NCBI GenBank assembly: GCA_020881915.1
Contig: JAJFPB010000004.1
Location: 5,270,001 to 5,334,000, forward strand
Direction: 5' to 3'
Source of the DNA: Paramyrothecium sp. XJ0827
Taxonomy: Eukaryota; Ascomycota; Sordariomycetes; Hypocreales; Stachybotryaceae
DNA length: 64,000 nucleotides
Shown here: positions 1 through 9,130 of the stretch, piece by piece
How positions within the stretch are numbered: position 1 is the first letter of the stretch
How the letters are laid out: each line of letters begins with the position of its first letter
The notes under the pieces: generated by a model
What the model was told of the DNA's origin: nothing
The model's database searches: none
The model's input: only the letters and a program-made list of their open reading frames with translations
Translations under genes and position numbers: made by a program

Positions 1-281
1 CGCTTGATAATGTCATGAGCCGGGCCACGAATCCGAATGATAGGTGAAACCCCAAGGGCTGCAATTGCGGCAACGGAATTATGCATAGAATCATCTCCAA
101 TGTGGCCATGCTCACAATCGAGGATGATACCATCAAGGCCAGTCAAGGCAACAATCTGAGCTTGGCGAACTGACGGGATGGCCACGAACGTCATCAGAGG
201 GTACTCATTTGCCTTGAGCTTGTTGAGCATCCTCAAACGAGGATTCTCAATTTGAGTTGTGTGGGCGGTAGGATAACTCAT
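1..281 (-). CDS. HpcH/HpaI aldolase family protein (partial, runs off left edge)
   Basis: The minus strand is open from an ATG at 279-281 to the window edge, giving the first 93 residues with no stop. The frame reads MSYPTAHTTQIENPRLRM and then a TIM-barrel start typical of the HpcH/HpaI aldolase/citrate-lyase family. Segments seen are TFVAIPSVRQAQIVALTG, then DGIILDCEHGHIGDD (the family's D-x-E-H-G metal/substrate strand), then GVSPIIRIRG, where the arginine usually contacts the substrate carboxylate. The family makes or breaks C-C bonds of 4-hydroxy-2-oxo acids with pyruvate or glyoxylate and a divalent metal, usually in the cytosol. The gene is divergent from the transporter at 925 across a shared promoter, which suggests co-regulation in a catabolic cluster. 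The family call is firm. The substrate and the C-terminal two-thirds are not visible. Confidence 0.85.
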   Translation of the reverse strand, partial: MSYPTAHTTQIENPRLRMLNKLKANEYPLMTFVAIPSVRQAQIVALTGLDGIILDCEHGHIGDDSMHNSVAAIAALGVSPIIRIRGPAHDIIK

Positions 282-924
282 GACTGTTGCGCGGATTGAG
301 GGAGATAAGAGAACGGTTCGGCAAAAGAAATGTTCGAAATGATTGGAGAGACCGGAATATGATAAGAAACATAGCGAGCCATCTGGCTCTCTTTTATGAA
401 TGAGATATCATTCTGATCGTTGCCAATCGCATAGCTCTTCTCCGATGTTGGAGGAGCACACGACTCGAGCCAAGCAACTAGTTCATATGAGAGGCTCCAC
501 TGGGAGGAGCTCCCCCAAACATGCACTTGACAGGCCGGCTCGGAAGACTAGCGGGCGCCTCACTGAGAGCTCCGCCCCAACCCCTCCCATTCCAGAAACC
601 AACTCTGCTAATCATCTGCAGCGTTTGACTGAGCCCCTGACCAGTTACTCATCGGAAACCCCTAGCCTTGGACATCGCCGACGGTCCTGATAAGAGGATA
701 TGGATTTGGGTGGAGGGCGTGAAGATTGCCGCTGAGCAGATAAACCGGGCGATGCGTCGGCCAGAACGTTTCCAAGTCTTTGTTATAACAGGCAAGGTTG
801 TCTCGTTTGATCAAGAACCTACTCTGCTCTGGATTATCGTCCTGTTCATTCTGTCCTTTGGGTTTGCGCCTCAAGCGGGCTCACTCATACTCGAAAGAAG
901 AGCAATTCTTCATATACTGTTGCC
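282..924. promoter_or_regulatory. Divergent promoter of aldolase and transporter with GGAGGAGC elements
   Basis: This is the 643-bp spacer between the two divergent start codons. It contains GGAGGAGC at 450-457. An imperfect palindrome built on the same octamer and centred on GAGCTC lies at 501-518, with 7 of 9 base pairs matching. A related GAGAGCTCC lies near 564-572. The same octamer occurs three times in the RidA/dioxygenase promoter at 5770-6470. I infer binding sites for the regulator encoded at 3150-5261. The small open frames in the spacer look like noise. Confidence 0.5.
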
Positions 925-2424
925 ATGTCCGCCGTCTCCATGGAAGAGGCTACCATGAAGGCCTCAGGCGCAAGTCACCAAGAGGGCACGGTCGCCTATC
1001 AGAGAATGCCGCAGTCTCTTGTTCACCTGAGTCAAGAGGAAATCGCGAAGCTCAACAAGAAACTTGTCCGCAAGATCGATCTCATCATCTTGCCCATCAT
1101 TGGCATTCTATACATTCTCAACTATATAGACCGCCAGAACTTGGCCGCGGCCAAGCTCCAGGGGATCATGGAAGATCTCAACATGACGACGCAACAGTTT
1201 GCTACCGCGATTTCGATTCTGTTCGTCGGTTATCTGCCTTTCCAGATTCCAAGTAACCTGATTATCGCCAAAATCTCCCGGCCGGGTCTATACATCTGCT
1301 GTGCCGTAATCACTTGGGGCACCATTTCGGCCGCCACGGCCGCAGCGAAAACATACGGGCAGCTTCTGGCGATTCGTGCAACGCTTGGTATCGCGGAGGC
1401 CGTATTCTTCCCCGGTGCTATATACTATCTGTCAGCATGGTATACCAAGACGGAGCTTGGAAAGCGTATCGCCGCGCTGTACATTGCACAACAAGTTGGC
1501 AACGCTTTTGGTGGCCTGTTTGCTGCCGGTATCTTCCAACTCGATGGTGCTCATGGCATCCGTGGCTGGCAATGGTTGTTCATCATTGAAGGTGTCGCGA
1601 CCGTTGGTATCGGCGCCATCTGCGCCTTCTTCATGCCCGAGTTTCCATACAACAGTCGTATCCTTTCGCCATTGCAGCGTGATCTGGCCGTGTGGCGCGT
1701 GGAGTCTGGAGCCGGGGCTGCTGAAGGCACTGAAAATGAGAGCGTGTTGAAGAGTTTTGGAAAGGCCTTGAAGGATCCCAAGCTTCTGGTTCTTATCTTT
1801 TGCAATTTCCTCTCCCAAGCGCAGGGGTCTATCGCCAATTATTTCCCTACCATCGTCGCTTCGCTGGGATTCGACAGGACAATCACCCTTCTTCTTACGG
1901 CGCCGCCTTACGTGCTTGCGGGTGCCGTGTACTACATTCTCATGTGGTATTCGGACCGAAAGAACACAGCTTATCCCATCATTCTCATGTGTATTGCCAT
2001 CGCCGTTGTCATGTACATCATACCTATGGCGACTTTAAATATCGGAGCACGATACTTCTCCATGATGATTCTACCCTTCGCATCTGTTGGGCCACAACTT
2101 GTTCTGTACAAGACCATCAATTTGCACCTGGCTCGGCCGACATCCAAACGTGCAGCCGCATCCGCCCTGGTCAACGCCATCGGAGGCACGTCAAACATTT
2201 GGGCCTCCTACCTCTACTATGCGCCTCCACAGTTCTTTGCTGCATTTGGCACACTCATGGGCTGCGCACTATTGTTTGCGGCTACTATTACATTTTACCG
2301 ATGGTTGGTCTTGCGTGAGAACAAGCGCCTCGATTCAGGAAATCCAGATGAGGTTGCCAAGGTGATGAAGGGTGGCGTGACGGACGAAATGGTGCAGATG
2401 GGCTGGCGTTATGAAATGTATTGA
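925..2424 (+). CDS. MFS transporter, anion:cation symporter (ACS, Dal5/Tna1-like) family
   Basis: An intronless 499-residue protein. About 48 hydrophilic N-terminal residues precede TM1 (residues 51-68), which is followed by the NYIDRQNLAAAK segment (66-77) characteristic of the fungal allantoate/nicotinate permease family. Further landmarks are LFVGYLPFQIPSNLI, the RATLGIAEAVFFPGAIYYLSAWY block, GWQWLFIIEG, and a hydrophilic central loop before a second six-helix half. The length is normal for the family. Known members import small organic anions such as allantoate, nicotinate, pantothenate or vitamin-like carboxylates with protons at the plasma membrane. Its place between an aldolase and a regulator suggests it imports the substrate of this cluster. 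The substrate cannot be read from the sequence. The first ATG at 925 is used; M6 and M11 are alternatives. Confidence 0.9.
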   Translation: MSAVSMEEATMKASGASHQEGTVAYQRMPQSLVHLSQEEIAKLNKKLVRKIDLIILPIIGILYILNYIDRQNLAAAKLQGIMEDLNMTTQQFATAISILFVGYLPFQIPSNLIIAKISRPGLYICCAVITWGTISAATAAAKTYGQLLAIRATLGIAEAVFFPGAIYYLSAWYTKTELGKRIAALYIAQQVGNAFGGLFAAGIFQLDGAHGIRGWQWLFIIEGVATVGIGAICAFFMPEFPYNSRILSPLQRDLAVWRVESGAGAAEGTENESVLKSFGKALKDPKLLVLIFCNFLSQAQGSIANYFPTIVASLGFDRTITLLLTAPPYVLAGAVYYILMWYSDRKNTAYPIILMCIAIAVVMYIIPMATLNIGARYFSMMILPFASVGPQLVLYKTINLHLARPTSKRAAASALVNAIGGTSNIWASYLYYAPPQFFAAFGTLMGCALLFAATITFYRWLVLRENKRLDSGNPDEVAKVMKGGVTDEMVQMGWRYEMY

Positions 2425-3149
2425 AGCAGCTATAGTTGTATGGTAGTAATCCATCAAGTTCCAGCTATTAGTCTTATCTGAATACGCAATCCTGGCACTT
2501 TGTGGACCGTCTTCTTGACCCCTTTCTTGTTTGGCTTGAAAGCCTAGTAGCTTATCAGTGGAGACTCCATCGCACTTGGGCAGCGACGAACCGACTGATG
2601 TAGCGCCCTCGATAATGAAAGCTCCTCAAGATCCGAAAAATGATAAGGGATGTGGGCCTGATATCAAATCTCCACAGTCCGGTATCAATGTGGATCATTC
2701 AGTTTGTTCTACCAGTATCTCACGTAACGCCATCACCATCTAGGCAAAGTGTCCAAGTGCCCCAGCGAACCGAGGACAGGTGGCCAATCAGCAATCTGCT
2801 AATGCACAGCTATGGCAAATCAGGGATGACCTGTGCGATTCCTAAACCAATGACTTGGGGCTTCAATGATGCTCTTGGATGATGCTCTTGACTCCACATT
2901 GGGGTAGGGGACGGGGGATGCCGCTCTTCACAAGATTGCGGGGAAGGCCATTCGGCAAATAACAATAACTGTAGTTGGATTGTTGGGGGACAGCGCTTCA
3001 TGTGTCTCTCATGTCAAGTACGTCGGTCCCTCCATCGTTGCATGAATCTCTCCCATCGCGCTCCGCAAATTCACATTTTGAGCGCCAAAGGTTCAAGTCT
3101 ACAAGTCCTCTCATAGACGCATGGTTCTCTATACAACGCATCTGTTATA
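2425..3149. other. Intergenic region upstream of the C2H2 regulator
   Basis: This 725-bp stretch lies between the transporter stop and the regulator start. Only short unconvincing open frames are present. The G-rich run GGGGTAGGGGACGGGGGATG near 2902-2921 resembles overlapping GC-rich zinc-finger sites but has no clear palindrome. No GGAGGAGC octamer was seen here, unlike the two divergent promoters of the cluster. Confidence 0.5.
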
Positions 3150-5261
3150 ATGCCCGTCTCCGCCATTCCCATAACCTCTGCCATCCCAACCGACATACAG
3201 CCTCAACAAGCAAGTTCTCAGCCATTCGAATGCCTCATCTGCCACAGTCGCTTTACTCGGCATGAGAATCTCAAACGTCATGCTGGACTTCACTCACGCT
3301 CGGCGGAAGACGCTTCGCTTCCGTGTGAAATCTGCAGCGCGACCTTTTCACGTCCCGACCTCCGCCATCGCCACATGAAAAGAAAGCACTTGAATCGTGG
3401 AGAGGAACCTGCGGAAAAAAGGACCTGTGACAAACTTGACACGCGAAGCAAGGAACTCTCCACTCATTCGCCAAGTCCAGACAACAGCGAGACCTCATTC
3501 CTGGTGACTCAACCACCAGAGGACGACGATGGAAAGAACTTGACCAGCAGTATTTGGCAAATGGCCCTACGGTATGGTCAACGCCGGTCGTCTCGCGATG
3601 AACAAGATGATCAATCCACGATTAGTGGTCAATCTATTGCTACGGAAGATGATCAGGCTCGCAGCTTCTCAAGCTCATTACCACGGCATAGTTCGATGGG
3701 CGAATCTACTTTCATCCGCCCAGATTCGTACGTCTCAGATGCCTCCGTTAGCTTTGAGCGTCACACAAACTTGGGAAAGACGACTGCCAACCTCTGCATC
3801 GAGCCTTTCAGTGCCAGCCTTCCCGACTTTAACTTCAATTCAGGCCCAAGCAATAGAGGCAGTCCATCTACCACGGCCCAAGGGGGATGGTTCCCTTCTC
3901 ATTGCCAGATTACTCGCGGTTGCTTACTATACTTCAAGCACGTTTCCCACTTCGTCCCGTTCCTTCATCAGCCAACCTTTGAAGCCACAAAAGCACCCGA
4001 TTACTTGCTCCTTAGCATGCTGTGTCTGGCTTTCCAGTACGGAGAAGATCCCGGCCGCAGAGATGAAGCAGGTTCAGGCGCGAGCTTATCGAAGCGCTGT
4101 TTCTTTCGTGCTCAGGCCATTTTGAAATCTATGGAGGACAGTATGGAGGACAGTATCGGGGTCCTATCCCTGGTTCAGTCATATTTACTACTTCAAATCT
4201 CCTCGATTCTATATCTTTGCGGATTTAATACAGCATTCGGGTTCAAGACTCACTCCAAGATGATCCTCATCGCTCGATCAGGGGGCTTGTTACAGCCACT
4301 TTCCGCCGACCCAGCCACGTCCGAGGATCTCGAGGCGCTGTGGCAAGGATTCATCCAAGCCGAGTCGCGTAAACGGACAGTGTTTGCTGTGCACCAGATT
4401 GACACTTTGTGGTATCAGCTGTTGTCTGTGCCTCGGCAACTTTCTCACTTGGAAATAAAGCACGAACTCCCTTGCCCAGAGACGTTTTGGTCGGCATCGT
4501 CATCTGGAGCATGGGCTCACCGGCAGTTACTTGCAAAAAATCCCAGTACATCAATAACGTATACGGATGCGGTGCGTCGCTTCTTGTCGTCTTCATCTGA
4601 CCTGGACTCGATCCCATCGTTTGACCCCTACGGCGCCATCAACCTCACTCAATTCCTCGTTTCGAGTGCTCAGGAGATCTCTGGCTGGTCTTCGATTACA
4701 GGCGTACTGTGTACAGAACGACTAGAGCCGTTAAGATCGTCACTCGTCGCACTCCAACCTTTCGCGTTTCCAAAGACGGACCCCAGCGAGCCCGTGAATC
4801 ACGCGCTATACGAGGCGACATGGACCTCCGCAATGATGGAGATTCGAATATGGTCGCCAGCTCACACATTTGGGATTGTTGGAGGTAGCATGGATACTGC
4901 GCTGCACCAGCTCACACATCTAGCTCCGTCTTGCGAGTTCTTGTGCAACCCCTCAATCGCCGAAAGCGTACAACCTCACGTCGACTGGTTCTTGCATTAC
5001 CTCGAATCAAACGTGAATCCAGACACAGAGGCACCGTGGGTTACCCTTTATGCTTACAAAGCATTCATGATTGCGTGGCAGCTTTTGCGTGGCGGCATAC
5101 CCGGATCTATGCAGGCCGTCAATATCACCGATCGAGACTCCACTGGAGCATTGCTATGGGCGAAGAAAGTCTTCCAACGACGAGGACGATGGAAAATTGG
5201 CAGACTAATCACCAAATGCTTGGATTCCCTAGATCAAGAGGAGGCTCAAATCTATACGTGA
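3150..5261 (+). CDS. C2H2 zinc-finger transcription factor with fungal-specific regulatory domain
   Basis: An intronless 703-residue nuclear regulator. Two classical C2H2 fingers lie near the N-terminus: finger 1 uses C28, C31, H44 and H48, and finger 2 uses C59, C62, H75 and H80. A basic segment and a Ser-rich linker follow. A fungal_trans-type helical domain (PF04082 style) begins around residue 250 (GCLLYFKHVSHFVPFLHQPTF) and includes FCR-like helices around LYLCGFNTAFGFKTHSKM. This combination of two fingers and PF04082 is that of pathway-specific regulators such as Aspergillus HxnR of the nicotinate cluster. That comparison is architectural only, and orthology was not tested. The gene sits inside the cluster and converges on the RidA gene with 41 bp between stops. 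It probably controls the cluster through the GGAGGAGC sites. Confidence 0.9.
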   Translation: MPVSAIPITSAIPTDIQPQQASSQPFECLICHSRFTRHENLKRHAGLHSRSAEDASLPCEICSATFSRPDLRHRHMKRKHLNRGEEPAEKRTCDKLDTRSKELSTHSPSPDNSETSFLVTQPPEDDDGKNLTSSIWQMALRYGQRRSSRDEQDDQSTISGQSIATEDDQARSFSSSLPRHSSMGESTFIRPDSYVSDASVSFERHTNLGKTTANLCIEPFSASLPDFNFNSGPSNRGSPSTTAQGGWFPSHCQITRGCLLYFKHVSHFVPFLHQPTFEATKAPDYLLLSMLCLAFQYGEDPGRRDEAGSGASLSKRCFFRAQAILKSMEDSMEDSIGVLSLVQSYLLLQISSILYLCGFNTAFGFKTHSKMILIARSGGLLQPLSADPATSEDLEALWQGFIQAESRKRTVFAVHQIDTLWYQLLSVPRQLSHLEIKHELPCPETFWSASSSGAWAHRQLLAKNPSTSITYTDAVRRFLSSSSDLDSIPSFDPYGAINLTQFLVSSAQEISGWSSITGVLCTERLEPLRSSLVALQPFAFPKTDPSEPVNHALYEATWTSAMMEIRIWSPAHTFGIVGGSMDTALHQLTHLAPSCEFLCNPSIAESVQPHVDWFLHYLESNVNPDTEAPWVTLYAYKAFMIAWQLLRGGIPGSMQAVNITDRDSTGALLWAKKVFQRRGRWKIGRLITKCLDSLDQEEAQIYT

Positions 5262-5302
5262 TGATTTTTTTGGTAAGAATATTAAAATAATTCCATCCTA
5301 AG

Positions 5303-5769
5303 CTAAACCTGGGCGATGCATTCAATTTCGATGACAGTGCCCTCGCCAGGGGCTAGAGCCTGAAGACACGAACGTGAAGGCATTGGCTTGGGCAAAAAAT
5401 CGATATAGACCTCGTTCATAGCAGCGAAATCCTTCATGTCCGCAAGGTAAACATTGTACTTAACAACCTGCTCGAGGGAGGAGCCTGAAAGCTCAAGCAC
5501 CTCCTTGAGATTCTGCAGCACCTTCCTCTACAATCGAGCTGAGTCAGTCAACCATGTCATACAAAGCTTGAGATTAAGGAATCAGTCTTACCGTAGCGTG
5601 CTTGATTTCACCGGTAGCTGTCTGGCCAGCCAGGAACACGAGTCCTGGAACCTTTACCGCAGGGCCTGCAGGGACAGATTAGTGGGTGTAACAGGGGGTG
5701 TTTCATGGTTAACCAACAGTTGTGAGGCTTAGGAGGGAATTTCTCGCTGGAAATGAGCTCGCGAGACAT
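5303..5769 (-). CDS. RidA/YjgF/UK114 family enamine/imine deaminase
   Basis: Three exons on the minus strand (5769-5718, 5665-5592, 5527-5303) encode about 116 residues. The family core is clear: PAVKVPGLVFLAGQTATGEI, then RKVLQNLKEVLELSGSSLEQVV, then VYLADMKDFAAMNEVY, then the signature region PMPSRSCLQALAPGEGTVIEIEC, where the conserved arginine binds the substrate carboxylate. RidA proteins hydrolyse reactive enamines/imines released by PLP enzymes or oxidations, and paralogs occur as dedicated steps in catabolic operons. The first donor (GTTGGT) was chosen because it keeps the frame; the exon 1 border is the least certain. The gene is divergent from the dioxygenase at 6471 across a promoter with strong palindromes. 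Confidence 0.85.
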
Positions 5770-6470
5770 CTTTGTTCGGTTACTAGGTTATTTTAATCGG
5801 GTCGTGTTTTTGGCTGTTGAGCGAAACAAAAAGGGTCGTTATTGCCAAATAGGAAGAAAATGAGTTGTGATAGAAAGAGAAAAAAGATTTCGAATGCAGA
5901 AGACACTTTGTTTCATGCAGCGTCCTCTTTTCAAGGCCGGATTTTGAGTGGGCAGTAGATAATTGAACCATGATCATCATGGAGGAGCTGGATTTCACAT
6001 GGAGGAGCACCAGGGTGGGTGGTTGGTAAGGAATCAGTGGGAGGAGCTCCTCCCACCCCGCTTTGATGTGTCTTGTCATACTATACCAAACACGGTTTTC
6101 GGGTTCGCTCCATCCTGGCGGAGTGGAGCGTGATACTCCACGCAGGCCGAACGGGTGTGTTTGAGCCGTGGGCAAAACCTCGTGGTCCGTGTGCACGTAG
6201 CTCAAGAGTTAGCAGACGCAACCGACGGCTCTAGAAGCAGTCGTATTGCTCACAATACTATGTCTGATTCCACACAGGGCGGAGCTCGATGGCTTGAATG
6301 ACGCCCTGGGTCCAGTCTCAGTCCTTGGACAAACATGATTTCCCAGCAGCCAAATGTATAAATGGAAAGCATCCATCATCCACCAATGTCACTACCAGAC
6401 AAATAATTACTTCCTATCAGAAAACTCGCAAGAACAACTGCTGAATTTGTCGCCTATCGAATCTATAGCC
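5770..6470. promoter_or_regulatory. Divergent promoter of RidA and dioxygenase genes with palindromic sites
   Basis: The spacer holds GGAGGAGC at 5981-5988 and 6001-6008. It also holds a perfect 20-bp palindrome, GTGGGAGGAGCTCCTCCCAC, at 6037-6056. A looser inverted repeat, GTGGAG-N7-CTCCAC, lies at 6123-6141. A TATA-like TATAAAT at 6357-6363 sits about 110 bp before the dioxygenase ATG. Dyad sites fit a dimeric regulator or two zinc-finger monomers. The sites match those in the aldolase/transporter promoter. Confidence 0.6.
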
Positions 6471-7803
6471 ATGCCAGCCACCGCTCCCTTTAACCCACCT
6501 GCAGCTGACCTCCCTGGCAAGCCCATTGTGGAACAATGGATCCCGCCTCCTGTCACCCAAATGAAAGAGAACTTTGCCGAGCTCAGCTCCATTGATCTGT
6601 CACTCTTGGATTCGGACGATCCGGCCGTGGTTGATGGCCTTGTTCAGCAAGTCAAGAAGGCTATTCGTGACGATGGTTTCGTTTTCTTAGAGAACTACGG
6701 TGTCTCTCTTGAGCAAGTTAGCAGAAAATCCTTTATTTCCTTTTTGGTTCCCGATGCTGATGGTGGCGTAGCTTCACCGACAATTCGGCATTGCACAGTA
6801 CATGTACAACAACATTAGCGAAGAGGACAAAGAGCGTCTTCTATTCCACCCAGAGACCGGGCAATGGTCCGGATATAAGCACCCTTTTGGCTTCAAGAGA
6901 ACACGAGCCCTTCCAGATGGCATTGAGCAATTTAACTGGTACAAAGCGGACTGGGAAAATAGGGAGGAGCGGGTGCCCAAGTGCTTGCTTCCCCTGATGG
7001 ACGAAGTAGAGGCCTTTGCCACCTACCTCACACAGTCTGTCAATCGCCGCCTCCTCACTCTTTTCTCTCGCGTCCTCGAGTTGCCCGACGATTATCTGTG
7101 GGACAATGTTCAATCACATGGCAGCCCTACCGGGGAGGGCTACTTCCGTCATGCTCTTTTCCGCCCTGTGAAGAAGGAGATTGAACAATGCTCCAAAGGC
7201 CTTCGTATGCATGGCCATACCGACTTCGGGCTGACAACTCTGCTCTTCTCTGTTCCCATCTCCTGCCTACAAATTTGGGGTCAGGACGAGCAATGGTACT
7301 ACGTGCCCTACAAGCCCGGTGCTCTGGTGATTAACATAGGCGACACCCTCGAGATCGTGTCCGGTGGCCACTTCAAAGCCACCCGTCATCGCGTCTTCAA
7401 GCCTCCTGCTGATCAACTCGACAAAGAGCGCCTGTCTCTAGTACTATTCAATAGCTCGGTTGGAGACCTTCGCATGACGCCAGCGACAGGTTAGTTCCTT
7501 ACACAATGTTTTTCTGTTGCCTGTTGGCAATCATCAGCTAATAGAGCCCAAAATGCAGCCTCACCACTAATCCAACGCGAAGGTTGTGTTGAAGATCAAG
7601 GCGTGTACTCCGAATTCAAGAAGCGGACAGCTGCGGGCAAGCTTGTGCCCACAAACCGCCAATGGCGGGAGATCCAAATCTCGACATGCACAGACCCTAC
7701 TGATACTGTTCGAAACCGGATTGGCGCGCATCAGGTGCTGATAAATGGCAAAACTATGCATCAGAGAGAATATATGGGTGTTAAAGTTCTTCTACCTGTT
7801 TAG
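6471..7803 (+). CDS. 2-oxoglutarate/Fe(II)-dependent dioxygenase (isopenicillin N synthase-like fold)
   Basis: Three exons (6471-6716, 6772-7489, 7559-7803) encode about 402 residues. The N-terminal DIOX_N-like domain includes AIRDDGFVFLENYGVSLEQLHRQF. The catalytic jelly roll has the iron-binding HTD in MHGHTDFGLTTLLF, the distal histidine in FKATRHRVF, and the RLS motif (ERLSLVLF) whose arginine holds the 2-oxoglutarate carboxylate, so the active site looks complete. About 100 extra C-terminal residues follow the core (KRTAAGKLVPTNRQWREIQI). The first intron was placed so that GAG CAA joins CTT CAC CGA and restores the helix. The upstream in-frame ATG at 6354 overlaps the TATA-like element, so 6471 is preferred. 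The enzyme likely hydroxylates or desaturates the cluster substrate; which one is unknown. Confidence 0.9.
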
Positions 7804-8133
7804 AAGCTATAGTAAGAAACTTATTTATATTATTTTCTATTCATATAAATTAATACTCTTCTATCTATATGATGACTGTAGTTATATTTATATAAGGTAA
7901 GGGTATAGGGAAGGTTATAAGAGTTAGATTATTTTAAGAGTAATAGGATTAATTAAAAGTAAAAGATAATAAGTAATAATTTTTAATTTATAAAATTATA
8001 ACTTAAAACTTAATTAAAGTAATCTTAGAGAGTTTATATTATTGGTAGCTAATATTATAAGGAAACTTATAGTACTAATTAAGTAGTTAGGTAGGTAGTA
8101 AAACCCTCTTAAGTAACTAAAGATAGGTAATAG
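7804..8133. repeat. AT-rich, C-depleted tract
   Basis: This low-complexity stretch is rich in TTA, TAA and TAG. In 7881-8100 I count 38 G and only 6 C in 220 bases, so it is about 80% A+T with a strong strand skew. In 7921-7980 there is no C at all. The right edge is abrupt at about 8134, where ordinary coding-like sequence begins. It may be a degenerated repeat insertion. Repeat-induced point mutation usually hits both strands, so the skew is unexpected. Confidence 0.6.
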
Positions 8134-8508
8134 TTTCGTGCGAGTCTCCACTACGGAAGCTCCAACGCGTCAGATGTTCAAAATGTCGCCTTCCAAAAGG
8201 GTTCAACTGTGCTAGTGTATATCACAGACTACAGCAAAATGGCTATCGCTGTCGTAGTTTCTTTAATAGGCATTTTTGCGGTGCTTCCCGTTTTCTGGGG
8301 CTGGTGGGAGTTGGGACGTAATGTCACCATGAACCCTTTAGAAGTTGCTAGTGCGTTCGAGAGGATAAACGGCGAAGGAAGCATTTTCAAGGGGACAGAT
8401 CCCAACGCAAATGCAAGCGAAATTGTTAGGGATGCGAACTCGGTCGGCAAGATTCTTATGGGGCGCTTGAAGGAGAGGACGGCGTGCGACTTGGGTTTGC
8501 AAGAGTAA
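8134..8508 (+). pseudogene. C-terminal remnant of an uncharacterised fungal membrane protein
   Basis: An open frame of 124 codons ends at a TAA at 8506-8508 but has no start: its left end is a TAG at 8131-8133 at the edge of the AT-rich tract. The visible part reads like a real C-terminus: VAFQKGSTVLVYITDYSK, one strong membrane helix (MAIAVVVSLIGIFAVLPVFW), then GWWELGRNVTMNPLEVASAFERI and a hydrophilic tail. Similar tails with G-W-W-x-L-G-R and N/S-P-L/I-E-x-A-x-A-F occur, to my recollection, on large fungal membrane proteins of unknown function. I infer a gene whose front was lost or replaced by the AT-rich DNA. The only in-frame ATG, at 8239, would leave a very short protein. Confidence 0.55.
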
Positions 8509-9130
8509 CCAGCATGAGATGCCCAAGAAATGGCGACAGATTTGTGTACTGAAAGATTTTAGATCTAATGACCTCTTCCAGCGATTTTATTGGCGTTATT
8601 GCTTAGATCGGTGCAATTGGTATCGCATCTAATCCTCCGGACCTACTCCTCAAGGCGTCGGTCTACGTAAGTGACGCGATTAATTTTGTGGTCTTAGTAT
8701 CAAAGACCATTTCAAGCAGATCATAAAACCCAAGTAGTCACATTCCCTCGTTGAACTGTTGTAAAGAATAAAACATAGAAGGTCCGTCAGAGGGTTGATC
8801 TCAAGAACTAACAATTCTAACTCCAGCCATGATAAAATCTACCTGCTAAGTCAGGCCTGAATTAAGCTAGGATTTTTGTAAGAAAAAAACTGAGCTATTG
8901 ATCGGCATTTATTCTGGGTGGTGGTTGGGATGAATTTTTCAGCCTGACCTACGTCACTGAAACGAGGCAGCCTATAAGAGAACCTTGTATTGTGACTCAT
9001 GGAGGCTGTCCTCTTATCTCAAGAGTAATAAGTACAAAACGTCTGTGAGAGAACAAAGACATGGTTGAGCAACAATCTTCCACACTCTAGATCAACTCTC
9101 CAGTCGCCATTTCGCTGTCCAGTATCCATC
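8509..9130. other. Intergenic, no gene seen
   Basis: AT-leaning sequence without a convincing open frame. The CCTATAAGAG near 8971-8980 could serve as a TATA element for the gene at 9131. Confidence 0.4.

Noticed and set aside
798..2365. Several open frames of 75-170 codons in other frames over the transporter gene
   Set aside because: They overlap a full-length, family-matching transporter frame and have no protein-like domains; they are shadows of its codon use.
9065..9130. Upstream extension of the F-box/DUF7730-like gene
   Set aside because: The extension begins with TTG, not ATG; the first ATG in frame is 9131.
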